From assembly GCF_026914265.1 (NCBI RefSeq), contig NC_069131.1, positions 4,871,501-4,935,500 of the forward strand: a stretch of 64,000 bases of DNA, given 5' to 3'. The first letter of the stretch is position 1. Every line of letters begins with the position of its first letter. Shown here in pieces: positions 1-13,100 of the stretch. Source of the stretch: Mya arenaria (Eukaryota; Mollusca; Bivalvia; Myida; Myidae). The translations under genes were made by a program, and so were the position numbers. A model generated the notes under the pieces. That model was not told the origin of the DNA and did no database searches. It saw only the letters and a program-made list of their open reading frames with translations.

Positions 1-475
1 ACTCAACCGATTTTTGGAAATATTGAATCGATTATTTTTAGTAAAAATATTTATGAGTGATCTCAAGTTTCAGACGATGTATTAAACCAAAACACACGAA
101 CACATATGACAGACTAGACACTTTTTGGTCACATTTAAGGTCTAAATTAACATTACTAGGAAAAAAACAAAAGTATTATTTTTAAATTACGTACAAATTA
201 AGAAGCTTTTTTTGGTGTTTAAGGGTAGAGCGCAGATAAGTGTCACGACCAAACTGTGCATAGAAGTAAATAAGATAATACTGAATCCTATGTGAAAAGA
301 TCTCAGTGACACTTGCATGCGCTCTGTGTTTATTTTTACATTAAAAACGCAAAAATCGGCAGAATCAACGCTTTTGGCGCGAAACCACGTGCTTTGCGTG
401 CCGTTTCTGACGTCATCTGTTGGCATAGCGGAAAACTATTCGTAATAAAATGCAGTTTACATGTTACTCTATTTA
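1..475. other. No gene recognised
   Basis: AT-rich stretch downstream of the broken transposase gene. A 79-residue minus-strand open frame lies at 187-426, but it shows no motif and I do not treat it as a gene. It may be the 3' flank of the transposon; I saw no convincing terminal inverted repeat. Confidence 0.4.
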
Positions 476-2488
476 TTAAAAACTGTCAGTAACAGCAGTT
501 AATAACTTAATATTTTTGAAATATAGAGGCCGTAGATGCCCATTAACGTACGTTGTCCTTTTCAGGATTTTTGATGCTTGCTTAGACAATGTTATAGGCA
601 TTACACCTTGCAAAATCCTGAAGTTTTTCACTCTTTCCATAGCACGTTCTACGTCAATTCGCAAGTTTGCGATTCTCCTTGTTTCTTCAACTTGTCGGCG
701 GTTAAACTTTTGTAATTTCAAGGGTGGAATAATCAGATGCATGCAGCGTGGTGTTGTCAAATCCGATATTAGAAAACCCTTATCAGCCATTATCCCATCA
801 CCAGCTTCACACAAATCAAGGAGTCCTGACTTAATTGTCAACTGTTTATCGCTAATGTTCCACTCCATATGTCCGAAACGAAAGTTATAATTCCAGATGG
901 ACTTATTCCTAAAAGTGCCTTCCAAGTCATATGTGACTTGTAGTGTGAGTACATCATTGATTTGTTAGCAAGTGATTGTGGTGTTTCTGTGTAGAACTCA
1001 GTGCAGTCAATGATTATGCGGCAGTTCGGGTATTTCCGTTTGAACTTCTGTGGCATTGTAACTTTTAATGTCTTTCTGGATGGCCAAGCAACTAATGTTG
1101 ACAGTTTCACACTCATGTATGAAATCCACTGGTTTGTTATGTTTGAATATGTTGATTTCGACACATGGAATCTCCTTGCTAAGTCTTCAAGAAGAAGCCC
1201 AAATCTTAAACGCATCAAAACTAAAAAAAAATCATCAATAAGTCGTAGCGCTCTTGGCCGGCCCTTGTTTTCTCCATTTTCGCATCTATTTGTGTGACTC
1301 TCTACATCATCCCTTTCATCAAAAAGTAAATGAAAAGTTTCCACAATAGGTAGACCTGTGTAAAACATACACATCTCATTACTTTTAATGTCTTCCACAG
1401 TCAGGTCAGGTTTGTTAACTTGTACTCCAACTTCAGAAGTTGTTTTTGACATACATTTACATAATGGAGTTTCAAAGTCTGTTTGTGTTGAAACACTACA
1501 CTTAGTAACTGAAACTGAACTAGTCCCTTCCGTCTGAGTAGAAAAGGACACTCCTACTTTGTCAGCCTGTGTGTCTTTATTTAGCGTTTTCTGAACAGTA
1601 AATTCAATCTGGCCAGCATAGTCATGGAACTTGATTGAAGCATACTCGGATACACTGCTTGTAGTTAACGTACAGTCTGGCCCATCATACTCTTCATTCT
1701 CCGCCTCTTGGTCTTCGTCATTACATTTGTATGCCGGTTCTGAACTTTCCACCTGAAAATACATAAATAAACAGGATTCTTAGTATTTCTTATGGTTCTA
1801 TTTTGTGAGTAATATTTTCGATATTTCACAGAAACGAACAAAAATCCTTGATATGATATTCATGATGCTACGTTGCTTATATGCTGAAAGGCCCTGCAAC
1901 GTACCATCCAGATCCAGAACAATATATTGTACGTTAACTGATTATACAGATAATAAAACAGGTAAAAAATCCCCCTTGTTTTAGCAAACTATAAACATGT
2001 AACATAACAGAACCAAATCTTTTGTTTGACAATTTCCAAAAGTGTTGGTAAACAGTGAAATACATTCATATAAAGTTTAGACAAACATGTTCATGATGTT
2101 GTTCAATATATTTAAAATAAATAGCTAGTGATTCACAATGAATGATAAACAAGATGAAACTAGTTTCACAACGACAAACTCGGCTTACCTTTGATAATTT
2201 AAATATCTTTTCCTTGTTGTTTATGATAAACACACACGGAAAGGGGTTTTTCTTTGTGTATTTGCCGTTGGCGAAGTGAACAGAACAAAGGCGATCGTTT
2301 TTCAAACTTGACACAAAGTTTGGACTGACAGCTTTCAGACGTTTAATCCAGAGTTTTCTGAGTTTATCGTCCGTTGGGAATCTGTGCAACGTTACACAAA
2401 GTTTATTCACAATTTCCCCCCTGTAGTTATTGCAAATGCAACAATAATGTCGCCTTTTAACTGTCGATTTTGGTGTAGATTCGCTCAT
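476..2488 (-). pseudogene. THAP-domain DDE transposase, frameshifted
   Basis: Exon 1 (2189-2488) encodes a THAP-type zinc finger: a C-x2-C pair near the N-terminus (CCIC), a central W (KLWIKRL) and the C-x2-H pair in CSVHF, followed by the conserved P of PFPCVF. It ends in a GT donor in phase 0. Exon 2 starts after AG at 1752 and has an acidic/Ser-Thr linker, then a helix-turn-helix (about LEDLARRFHVSKSTYSNI) and a DDE_Tnp_4-type nuclease: IIDCTEFYTETP (first D), GDGIMADKGF (second D) and ERAMERVKNFRIL (E). Near 857-862 the frame shifts: the segment ending in FVSDIWSG continues in the next frame at ISDKQ, consistent with loss of one base. The remainder is open to 476. The THAP plus HTH plus DDE_Tnp_4 order is known from ISL2EU/PIF-Harbinger-like elements; assignment to one of these is inference. 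Terminal repeats were not found. Confidence 0.82.
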
Positions 2489-3699
2489 TTTCGCACAAGT
2501 TTACTTTGCTCTCCACCGGAAGTCAAGATAAGTTCTCCCCACGGAAAAGCGTTCAGGGGAGGTAATATTTCAAGGGAGATAACAACAGTTATTGAACAGG
2601 ACTATAAATACCGAACACCTGTTAAATCACGCCTATTTTAACCTCGATCAATAATTAGATGATCAAGATCGCTACAAACGCTTGCCTTAGCAACGAATGC
2701 GAATTTTCGTCAAGTTTAGGTTAGTATTTTTCTTATAAATCCCACAGGCATCTGTATCATTGTTTGTCACTTAAATGTTGTTTAAAACCATTTTGGGTAC
2801 ATACAATGGGATAAACAACACATGTGTCTTTGATATACAAAAAAGATACAAAGATATGTCTTCAAACAATGATTCAGATGCCTGTGATGCATCCCTGTCA
2901 AACTCCTAATCAGGTGAAATGTAAATATGCAGCACGCGGGGAATGACGTCACAGATTTTAAATCGCACTGTAATCAATATCATGGGTAAGGAATGTTCTT
3001 AGATTTTTGAAGCAAGGGACACAACTCAAATTTTCTAAGATTAGATTCTGTTCGAGTTGATTCCCATTCCCATTGTGTGTTTGATTAGAAATAAAAACAA
3101 ACCATGACGGAACAGCAATCTATTTTTAGATAAAATATAATTTAAAAGCAATCGGGATTTACATACTCCATTTCACCGATTGAATGGTGATTTACTGTGC
3201 TTGAAATGAACGTTTTGCGTTTATGAATCAAACTATTTTGTGAATGTGTACTTCAGCAGAGGCTGAGGTTTGAACCAAACATTTTTAATGCCAAGTTTGA
3301 AGTTACTAAAACCAAAACTCGCAAAGATATTGTTAAAAAACTGTCAAAACTGTTTGGACTTACAAACTCAACCAGTATAATGTTCTTTGTTGTCTAAATT
3401 TCTTATGAATATTTTAAGGTATCATCATAAAGTTTTAAGAGTTGCTTCCAAAATTTGAGTTATTAAAATAGTTACACAAGAAAAGCAAGTGTATGTCTTA
3501 CAGCCCCATATCGTGCGTGGGGTGCTGCTTATTTGTCAGTTTATATGACGATGTTAATGTTATTCATTGAACACTACACAGGATGTTAATTTAAACATTT
3601 ACCTCAAACACTGTTTAAACAAACAATAAAATGTATTGTGCTCAATAGTGTCCCTTTTTGACTATATTTGTTAAAAAACATAGATGATTTTATCATTAT
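2489..3699. other. No gene recognised
   Basis: Between the broken transposase gene and the duplicated flank of gene 1. No long open frame, no splice-bounded exon and no repeat that I could recognise. Confidence 0.4.
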
Positions 3700-4900
3700 A
3701 TTATTCATTTGCTGAAGTTGTTTAAAGTTTTTACGTTTGGAGCCCATGACCGAGTGGTAACCTTTCTATTTCATTTGTTGTATAATTACAATATAAAGAG
3801 AATATGACGTTGGTTTGAACTAACCCAATGTGTCAATTCGATTAGTTTCATACAATCCATACCACAACAGTCCGAATGTTGCTGTATTAACAAGTATCTT
3901 ACACAACCAATATTAAGGTTTTTTATTCAGTACAACACTCAAAGCAAATGCATCGCAAAACCAAATGTTACCAATAGAAAATAGCAAAACAAAGCGGCAG
4001 TTAAAAGGCGGTTTTACATTACTTATTACAATACCAGAGCCTGTCATTTGTGCGGAACCAGTCCTTGGCGTATTCGACACTGTGAACGTCCAGGGTAGTT
4101 ATGAGCAATACAGAAAAGAATCTCATCTCTGCAATATAGATACATGTGTCCATATTCCAATTAACGAAGGAACCTATTCACATGTTGCAGAAGTTCTTAC
4201 ACATTTTATTTAGTTTAAACAAAAAAGAAACACGCTTAGATTTATATAATTAGAATAAAGCAGATGAATGCAGAAACGTGTTTATAAATATAACATATCT
4301 GTGAATAGATAAAGCCGTACTGTTAGGGTCATAACTACAGTTTAACAAAATCCAAAAACGAAACGTTCATATGATGTACAAACAAAGCAATTGGATTTAT
4401 TTACATAAGTACGTAGTAGTAGCTAATATACGAGTAGATATAACTAGATATGGTAAAAGTATGTTCACATAAGTATTTTGAGTAGATACCATTTAGATGT
4501 CCCTGTTGGTACCGCGCTAATAAAATATTTTACTTTAAGAGTAAATCGGGGCTGGCTGGGAGTGGTGAACTCAAAAAACTGTTGTAATTATGTATTTTAA
4601 ATATAGCCCAGATTATTGGGTTAGCTGTTTGAACTTGGAATACTTATATTGTGGGAACCGCTTAACTTGAAGTGCCCCAAACTGTACACAATGGTATTCA
4701 ATTTAAAACAAACAAAACATATGAAAATTTGACGACAATATAACAAATCAAGATAATTAAGTATTGTTTTCCAATCCACATTATATATCTCATCTGAAAT
4801 TGGAGTATGGTTTGAACGAACGGACGAACTCCAGAACACAATCATGGCAGAAGTCGAACTGTGCCTACAAATAGAAAATATCAAGATATATATCATATCG
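3700..4900. repeat. Segment duplicated at 39970-41660
   Basis: Several blocks match the 40-41.6 kb region in the same orientation. Examples are the stretch around 3735 (acgtttggagcccatga) and around 40030; the stretch at 4310-4400 and 41090-41170; and 4790-4880 and 41570-41660. It lies just 3' of the last phosphatase exon found for gene 1, so it was probably copied together with that gene end. The final exon expected for phosphatase domain 2 (the EQY-type segment after the loop exon) should fall here or nearby, but I could not find it. An 82-residue plus-strand frame at 3965-4213 has no recognisable motif. Confidence 0.65.
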
Positions 4901-5099
4901 TTATTCCCAGCGAATATGTAGCTTATAGTACGCTTCCTATTTGCGAAAGAAAGAGGATTTTAAAGAAGACCAGACAATATTATGCATACATGTTTGTTTT
5001 AACTATGTTGACTTTTTCGTTAATGGGCATAATGCGCACTTGTATAAAGCGCAGATATATGTTAATTCGAAATTAAAATCAATTAAATGGTTAACTAAC

Positions 5100-7105
5100 C
5101 TGATTGGGTACGGCGTTTGGTCTTCTGGCCTTGACCTTCCTGACTGCGTTTACCACACTGACCTCGTGCTCTACTTCCATCTTCTCCATGAGGAATGCCA
5201 TAACACAGAACAGCCCGCTCTTACTACCTCCATCCCTAAAATATATAGTATATGAGATTGATTAAAATGAATGTAAGTTAACAAAACATATTTGGGCACA
5301 AATCCCTTCAATAACAGATAAATAAAAACAAATAATTTAAATTTAAAAATAAGAGTATAATTGTTGCAGTGTTTTCGTTAATAAAGTCCTTTTTTGTCAT
5401 CCAGATATCTAAAATTAGTTCGAGAATACAATCCAAAGACCATGCATGGATTACATAGCTTGTATTTGTATTACCTGCAGTGGACAAGAACAGGCCCGTT
5501 GGACGATGCCATTTTGATATCTCTCAAAAATGAAACATAGTTAGCAGGGCTGCATGGAACATTTCCAGTCTGGTTCCAGTCTGTAAACTCAAAGTGTCGC
5601 AATGTACTCTTCCCACCTTCACTCTGTAACGTAAACCAAAGCTACAATCATATTTGAACGTATACTTTCGATATTTTCATCAAAAAACCCTGGTTAAAAA
5701 CTTAAAAGAAATCAATAAAATACATTCTGTTCAATGAAAGCAACGCAAGTTTCAAAGTAACTCATTGTTCTTGATAGCATCCCTATACATGTAAATGTTG
5801 AAATTACCGTCTTTTTTAATTCATATTCTTTCAAATGATGTAAATTCAATTAAATGTATAACATCGATATTCAACTAACCGATGTGCTTCCCATGAACTC
5901 AATAGTTAGCCATTTCTGGATACTGTACTCGTTCTTGACTTTATCCCTCTCACATGAAATAGACAGTTGACCTTTCTTGAGTACTTGATTGTCAGCTGGA
6001 TAATATTCACCTATATCCTGGTGAAAATAATGTTCAGTTCGTTTTTAATGAAATTCCGTTAATAAGAATTTGATTAGGACGTATACAAATAATATCTTCT
6101 ACAGTAGGAGATAAATTAATTGATAATGTTTGGAATAAAACAGCATCAAGAGAGAAATATGCATATCATGTTATATCATTGAGTTGACTCACTTCAGTCT
6201 ATGACAGAAATAAATGTATTTTCTTAATCGTACCTTTTTGCCGTCACTTTGCTCAAAGCTGACAATGCATGAGCAATTTTCTTGGTAGGCCAATGTAAGG
6301 AAATCCTGTACAGTGTTTGGCATCGGAGACTGGGCGACAATGTACTTCCGTTTCGCCTGAAACGCCTGCAAAACAAATTGAATGTACGGCGAGGGCGAAC
6401 ACGATATACGAACATACTACTGCAGTTAAAGGTAACGGTATGAATGCATTGATTTAAGCAATCAGAATAGGATGTTCAAACAAGGGTTCTCATAACGTAA
6501 ATATTTAGCAGCTTTAACTGGCTGTATATGTTTAGAGAAACTACCGTTTATTAGAGCAAATGTTAAATCAGAGCCTTTTTGAACTTAATTATGATCTTTG
6601 AAAATGTTCAATAATAATATGTATATACCCTTACATGAACAAAGACAGCGTTGACATAATCTGAATCTCCATGTCTTATTCCCAGATAAAGTCGAGGGCG
6701 GTATTCATCGCCTGAAAGTAATAACCCATTTATTTTAAAACTTTTTGTTAACATAATTTTACATTTTACATTATAATAGCGCACTATTTCATTACCCAAC
6801 GTCATTGCAACATCGTGCAGTTATACTGGCTATGATATTAGGTCAGCAGAGCTGAAGCTTACTTTGCGATACGTATGACTTGTAGATAAATGATTGGTTT
6901 TTCATAAAGTGGATTATGGGTACGCGATAATCGTTATAAAATTACCGAACGTCAGTTCAAAATGAAGCAGTTATACTGGCGATATTCTTTACAAACGTGT
7001 ACCTGGAATATCTGCTCCACTTCTGTTCCTTCCTTTCTCAGACTTGTTTCGTTCTAAAGCAACGATTTCATCGTCAGTGTGAACGTGGGGAGTGTCCATT
7101 ATTTT
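5100..7105 (-). CDS. Gene 1 phosphatase domain 2 (non-catalytic type)
   Basis: Six exons with consistent phases form D2: TPHVHTDDEIVALERNKSEKG (7105-7003), YRPRLYLGIRHGDSDYVNAVF (6711-6635), KRKYIVAQSPMPNTVQDFLTL (6365-6234), GEYYPADNQVL (6017-5880), FTDWNQTGNVP with LVHC (5623-5475), and HCRDGGSKSGLF (5235-5100). The usual WPD is replaced by WNQ and the CX5R loop by C-R-D-G-G-S-K, with Lys where the catalytic Arg should be. This is typical of the membrane-distal pseudophosphatase domains of receptor PTPs, which act as regulatory or binding modules. The last exon of the fold was not found below 5100. Confidence 0.85.
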
Positions 7106-10100
7106 CTACAAAGGAGAAATACTTTACACTACCATTTCGTATGCGTTTCGAGCATATACATATGCATTCTGGGCAAATATGCATTTACATCTGTTTCAAA
7201 GAAACATACTTCTAATACATTTTGAATATAACTATGAATTTTGAGCCTGATCGGTGGGAAAATTACCTTCGTTTTACTGTTTATATCTGGATAAATAATA
7301 AATACACTTTAAATAGGAAGTGAACATCGCTTTGTAATTTTTGGTACAAAACTACTCATTGAGAGAACTGAAGATTGATAAGCATACACACTTTGAGCAA
7401 ATATCACATTTCGTTACCTTAAACTGCCTGATAAGATCGCCCTTGCTTGTCTCGATCATGTAGTCCTGAAACTCTTTTTCTGGTATCTGCTCACAGTTAA
7501 ATGTCAGGGTGTGAACCAGGGCAAGGTGTAGAAACTCGTACTGTTCCTTAAATAAGGAAATAAACACTGATATAGTCATGATTCATTTCCATGTTCATTG
7601 CGTCTATGGAATGACCTATCAGAAATCAAGCATAAACAGTGTGTAGATCAAATATGAAATGCAAACGTAGACAAACAAAATTGCAAGGAAAACTTTACAA
7701 CTAATAAGCCACTGAAAGAGAGACAGTATATTTTCAGCTGAGACAGTATATATCCAGCTATTGCACAAGAAGCATGTCTTAAAGACGTGCATAACTGAGT
7801 TACAAACAATAAACAACGCACTTTCTAAGGCATGATATAAAGTAAATAATAATACAGTTTTATCGATATTTCCTGTACCTTCCTATATTTCTGCACTTCT
7901 CTATTACTTTGTCACTCAAGTTACGATCTTTATGGTTCAAGGATTTAAATATCAACCTACTGCAGTCTGGACCATGTTTGGCCTGTTCTGTCTCATATTG
8001 ATGATGCATCCGGGAATCTCAACAGCCTTGTTCGAATTGCCTTCCTTTGTTAGAATATCTAACGAATATATGTCCCGGTTCGACCGATTCCCGCACTAAA
8101 AGGAACAGCCATATATGACATTTATCGAACCTAACAAATGTTAAAAGGCTATGCGCTATTTATTAATTTATACAAATGTATTTTCAATTCCATTGTAAAG
8201 AGTGCTGAAAGTTGATACAAATCACTCTCGAGTCCGTTCGAAAACCTATACTGTGTCATATTTTTATAGGCCAAGTAAAGGTTCCACTGGCCTCTCGATT
8301 GAAAGGAGGACACATTTACCACTAGCCTTTATATGAGCTTTTTAATGGACATACGATAGAGCTTCAGATGGGTTTATTGCTGGTTCTGTTTCAACGCGTA
8401 CAAAGAAAACACTCACAGTATTTGTGATATCTTGCTCATTGTCTGACCTAATGCTCGTGCACTTGAGAGCGATTTCAGTTCCCCTAGTTCAGTGTTTTCT
8501 TTGAAATGGTCCATTATAGCATCACCAGTGTTGAAAAACATTATTTTCTGGACATATTCATTATAAGAATGGTCTTATTTGATTATTTGCAACCAGCGTT
8601 GGGACATCAACATATACAGGGGCAATCAATTATGAGAACCATCTTTCTCAACATAATCAGCACCGTGGAACTCTGATCTTTGACGTTCATAACATGGCAA
8701 TAGCTCTTGAATATACAATAAAAAAGATACCACACGCAATAACAGTCGAACCCCATTAGCTCGAACTAGCTTGGCTCGAATTTCTCGTTGGCACGAACAG
8801 GATATAAAGGAACTTCTTTTTACCGATGGTTTGTAGTCCCACTTGGGTCGAATTTTAGGAGGCTCGAGGTGTTTCGCCGGTCCATGGGACTTCGAGCCAA
8901 CATGGTCCGAATGTTTCGCTCTTTTCCCATCATTAACGGACAAAATTAGAACATTACTTTATACTTGGAATGCTCTGTGACGCTCTCAAATAGTACTTTT
9001 ATAAAAGGGCAAAGGTTTAAAAATGAACCATTAAATAATCTATACCTGCAATGGACCAGTGTTGGACCTCCGAGAAGAGCAGGAGAATTGAGCACTCCAT
9101 GTCGGAACTCAATCAAAGCTGTTACGTCCTCTGGGATTCCCTTGTCAGGCCAGGCCGTGAAGTGGAGGTGGTGCAGCTGCCTCTCAGATTCGCCCTGAAA
9201 TAGTTTTTATTATGTTTTCTAGCTGACGGTCTTTGTCCCGATTATAAATAAAGCATACTTGCGTGTTGCATTTTGAATAAGGTCATGTATTTCATTTTTT
9301 GAAATAACCGGCTTTTTGTTAATCCATATTATCATAATAATTTACGGAGCCCCGCACCCCGCTCCCCTCCTCCCTTGCGTCCTCTCTAATTCCCTCTGTT
9401 TTCTGGTTTAATAATTTCGAGTGCGTTCGCTTTACCTTGATTTCCATAGCAATTCGTTGTGAAACGATAGCGTAACGCCATGAATCAGTTTTTAATGAGA
9501 TTGCCAAGATTGGTATATAGTTATGATTTGTATAGAACTCAAACAAGTGATCGTTGTTAGTGTTCTTGTGTTGATGCCATACAGCCATGATGCCGTAGTC
9601 AAGGGGAAGGTATATTGCTACTAAGTTTTAATTGATATAGTTCTTTATAATCTTATACATCACATACACCCTGACCGACCAAATAACCTGGCTCTTTTTT
9701 AACTCTATTAAGAAAGTGGATTTTAACAATCTTTTCATTTAAGTGTACTCTAGGTAGAAACATATAAATCAACTTCGTTCTTGACAGCATTGATCCTTCT
9801 ACAAAGAAAACGTTGATGTGCTTTTACTAGTTTACTTCTTTCTACCTTTAAATAACATTATTATTATTGAATAAGTTCGTATTACTTGTGTAAGTTTTTA
9901 AACAGCAACTCATAAGGAAGCATATTACGAGTAAAACCTGGTTATCTTTTCTTGTAATGGTTATATTGATATTAATATTAATATCAATAAGCCGAATCAT
10001 TGGGTGCATCGATTTAAAAATGTAATATAATGCGTAAATAAAAAGAAAATAAACATTTTATCGCTTCACTCTTAACTAAACGCTGGAGGTTAAAAGCATT

Positions 10101-13100
10101 CTTCAATTCAGTGTCTTTCTCTCCGTAAATCTTTTGTGTTTTTTCCGGTAGCGTGAAGTCGAAATAATCATTAGCATTTACGGCTGCTTTAAGTTTAGTT
10201 TTGCCCACTACTTAAACTTCCGTGTATTTTGCCTATATTTTCTTTAAGCCTTGTCAAACTACATAATGAATGGTTGAGACGTTCAAGGGTTTAAACTAGT
10301 AGGCATATCCGAAGCATTGATTGATTTGATAACTACGATTATGTGTCTTAAAATTTAAATTGGTCGTCTAAGCACGTTGGTTAATATAGCAAAGACATAA
10401 AGTACACAATGGCTTAAATCTTGCACGCGCTAATGAATTTGAAATCTCGAAGTGTGAAGGCGCAACCCAAAATCCTTTTTCATTGGTTCACAAACAAATG
10501 CATACACTGAACTAACATTCTTATTCGAGTTATGCATTTTGAGGCAGCCGAGTCAACGGCACTTTTTAATAACACTTCCTCACTCTTTCTGGTGACATTG
10601 GCCCCGCTGTAATAATGTTTTAATTATTGTTAATGTGTGTTTTGTTTCATTTAGCATCTATGATGTTTAAAGAAACTTTCAGAATATATTGAGGTTATTG
10701 TTTATACACACTTGCCTTTAAAAATTGTATGCCCTGTGCTTTAGTGAATTGCTATGGACAGTCACTACAATCCAAGTTCGTGGTGGAAGAAAGCAGTACC
10801 AAAATCAAAACAGAGCGAGAACATCCGTTAGTTTGCTTTATTTGTTGTAATTTGGCCAAGAAGCAAAATTCATAAGAAAGCTCAAAACAAGTAAATTTGT
10901 GTTATTTTTCTTTGCAATGTTTATATTCATATCAATATGAAGTGTTTCATGTAATTGAGGAAAGGACTTTAAACGAACACATGTAAAGCTATAGTTTTTG
11001 AACAGAGAAGGTAATGAACATTCTTCCATACATTGGTTTTAGTCGTGTTCGTTAAGCGTGAAGTAAAGACAGCATTTATGAACGCCTTACATGTAGTTTA
11101 AGGTACCTTTTAATCTTCCGTGTATTTTGCCTATTTTTCGCAAGTTATGTTAAATTTGTGACTTTTAAGTGTTTAAATTGAGTACGAATATCCGACTTAC
11201 TGATTTATGTTCATGATAAAAGTTGTTGAGATTCAATTTGTTAAGTAACAAGCTGTTTCCTTTAAACAATAAGCAATTTATACATTGTAAACGAATTATG
11301 CAACATAAATGAAGTAATTTATTAAAACTTGTTTCATTTACGTGTTCAAATTGCATTTAAGTTCAGAAGCAAATAATGATTAAAATGGACTAAGATTTCG
11401 TTTTCACAATACGTAAAAGAAATCTTATACGCTTACATCATTTAGTAGCAGCAACCTTCTCGTAAACTCTGCATACTCATCCTCGCTCTGACAGGTGACC
11501 TTCACCACGCTGTAGTCTTTAGTTGTCCCAATTGCCTTAGAGAGTGCAGTATTTAAACTTGAGTGATCACATTCTTGTATGTCGATTTCCGATATTAACA
11601 TTGCATATATTTGATACTTTAATCTTGCCAACAAAACTAAACAAATAATGGAATAAAGAAGCAATCTGTGAATGAAACGCTTTAAATAGATTGATATGAT
11701 TTATAAATATTTTTGTACTTGAATGTTTTAAATAAGAGCATCAGTTTCATATACGTGTACATATAAACGCGGGGTTAGCTTGAGCAATCAATATATATTT
11801 ATCATAGCAATAAAAATGTCTTCAAACCCCTTCCTCCATCAAGTTGGTAACCATGACGATCTTCTCGACCTTCTGTTGCCAAATCATATTCCAGAACATG
11901 CCAAAGTCTCCCATCTGTTTCGACATTGGACCTAGGATCAGAAACAATAGAAACCTTGGCAATCGTCTTCCTCAGGGTGTGTCTCTTTATTCATACATGT
12001 ATAGCATTTGTGTTGTTAGGATTTCTGTCTCTTTAACGAATAAGTGATATAATGTAGTATATCCCACTCTTAGAAAATGCACACAGATATCTGATATGCA
12101 ATGCCTTTGTCCGACCAAATAACTGGCAGACGAAAGATAGAAAGCAACAATGAAAGTTCCATGGACATGTAGATGTCTTAAATATATTTATATGACATAT
12201 ATTCTTACCAAGCGACGCAATATACGCATTTCTCTCTCTGAAACCCTGCAAATAGAATAGGACTATAATTGTTGTAAGTGTACTTGATACGTTTGTGATT
12301 TATTTCATTTAAAGTTCTCTTCGACTTCAAAATGAGTATTTGGTTGTTATACATACATCGATGTAGTTAGCATTGATGTAATCCGTATCAAAACCAGTCA
12401 CTTTCACCCTTGTTTCATCATCTGGAAAAAAATATATATTTTAATATGTACAGATAACGTTATATCAGCAACTTTGTAGCCTTTTTTCCCATTTTGAACA
12501 CTAGATTCAAAACGCATTTTTATATGAGCTACTGTATAATAAACGTAATACTTATATGTTATACATAATAATGGTTATTTTACACACATGAATCAGTGTA
12601 ATGCTAATCATAAGTCAACGGTAGAGTTACATGCATATAATCCCTTGTATCTGATTTTCGCCCTGTTTCGAGGTACTTTGGCAGCGTCACAGCTCCTTGT
12701 GAGGCCGTCAGAGAATTTCTGGGGGGAAAAGTGGCAAACATATATGCTAAAATAGTTTTTACGGTTAAAATGATATTTTTAAATTGTTTTTAAATTATTT
12801 ATTGTTTATTATTATTATTTTTTAATTAGTTTTACTAGCGTTACGTACTTGATATACAAGAACAAAAACTAAATATATTCGTGATATGCGAATGATAAGT
12901 ACATCAAATTCTTCCTCATAGCAATCCAGAGTCTTTCCAGCCACAAACGCCGCAAGTTCCTCCACTTTAACTTTCCGTTTCTCTATGTCCTGTATTCCGA
13001 TGTAGTACACGTTCTCCTCAACCTTATTGGCCAGTTCCTTCCTTTTCTGGTATCTACTCTCTTCGTCGAAATCTGTTAGGTTAACATATTGTGTGATACT

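Noticed and set aside
187..2720. Terminal inverted repeats of the THAP/DDE element
   Set aside because: I compared both flanks by eye and found no convincing paired ends.
3965..4213. 82-residue plus-strand frame
   Set aside because: The homologous duplicated segment near 40.3 kb does not keep the frame open, so it is probably not coding.
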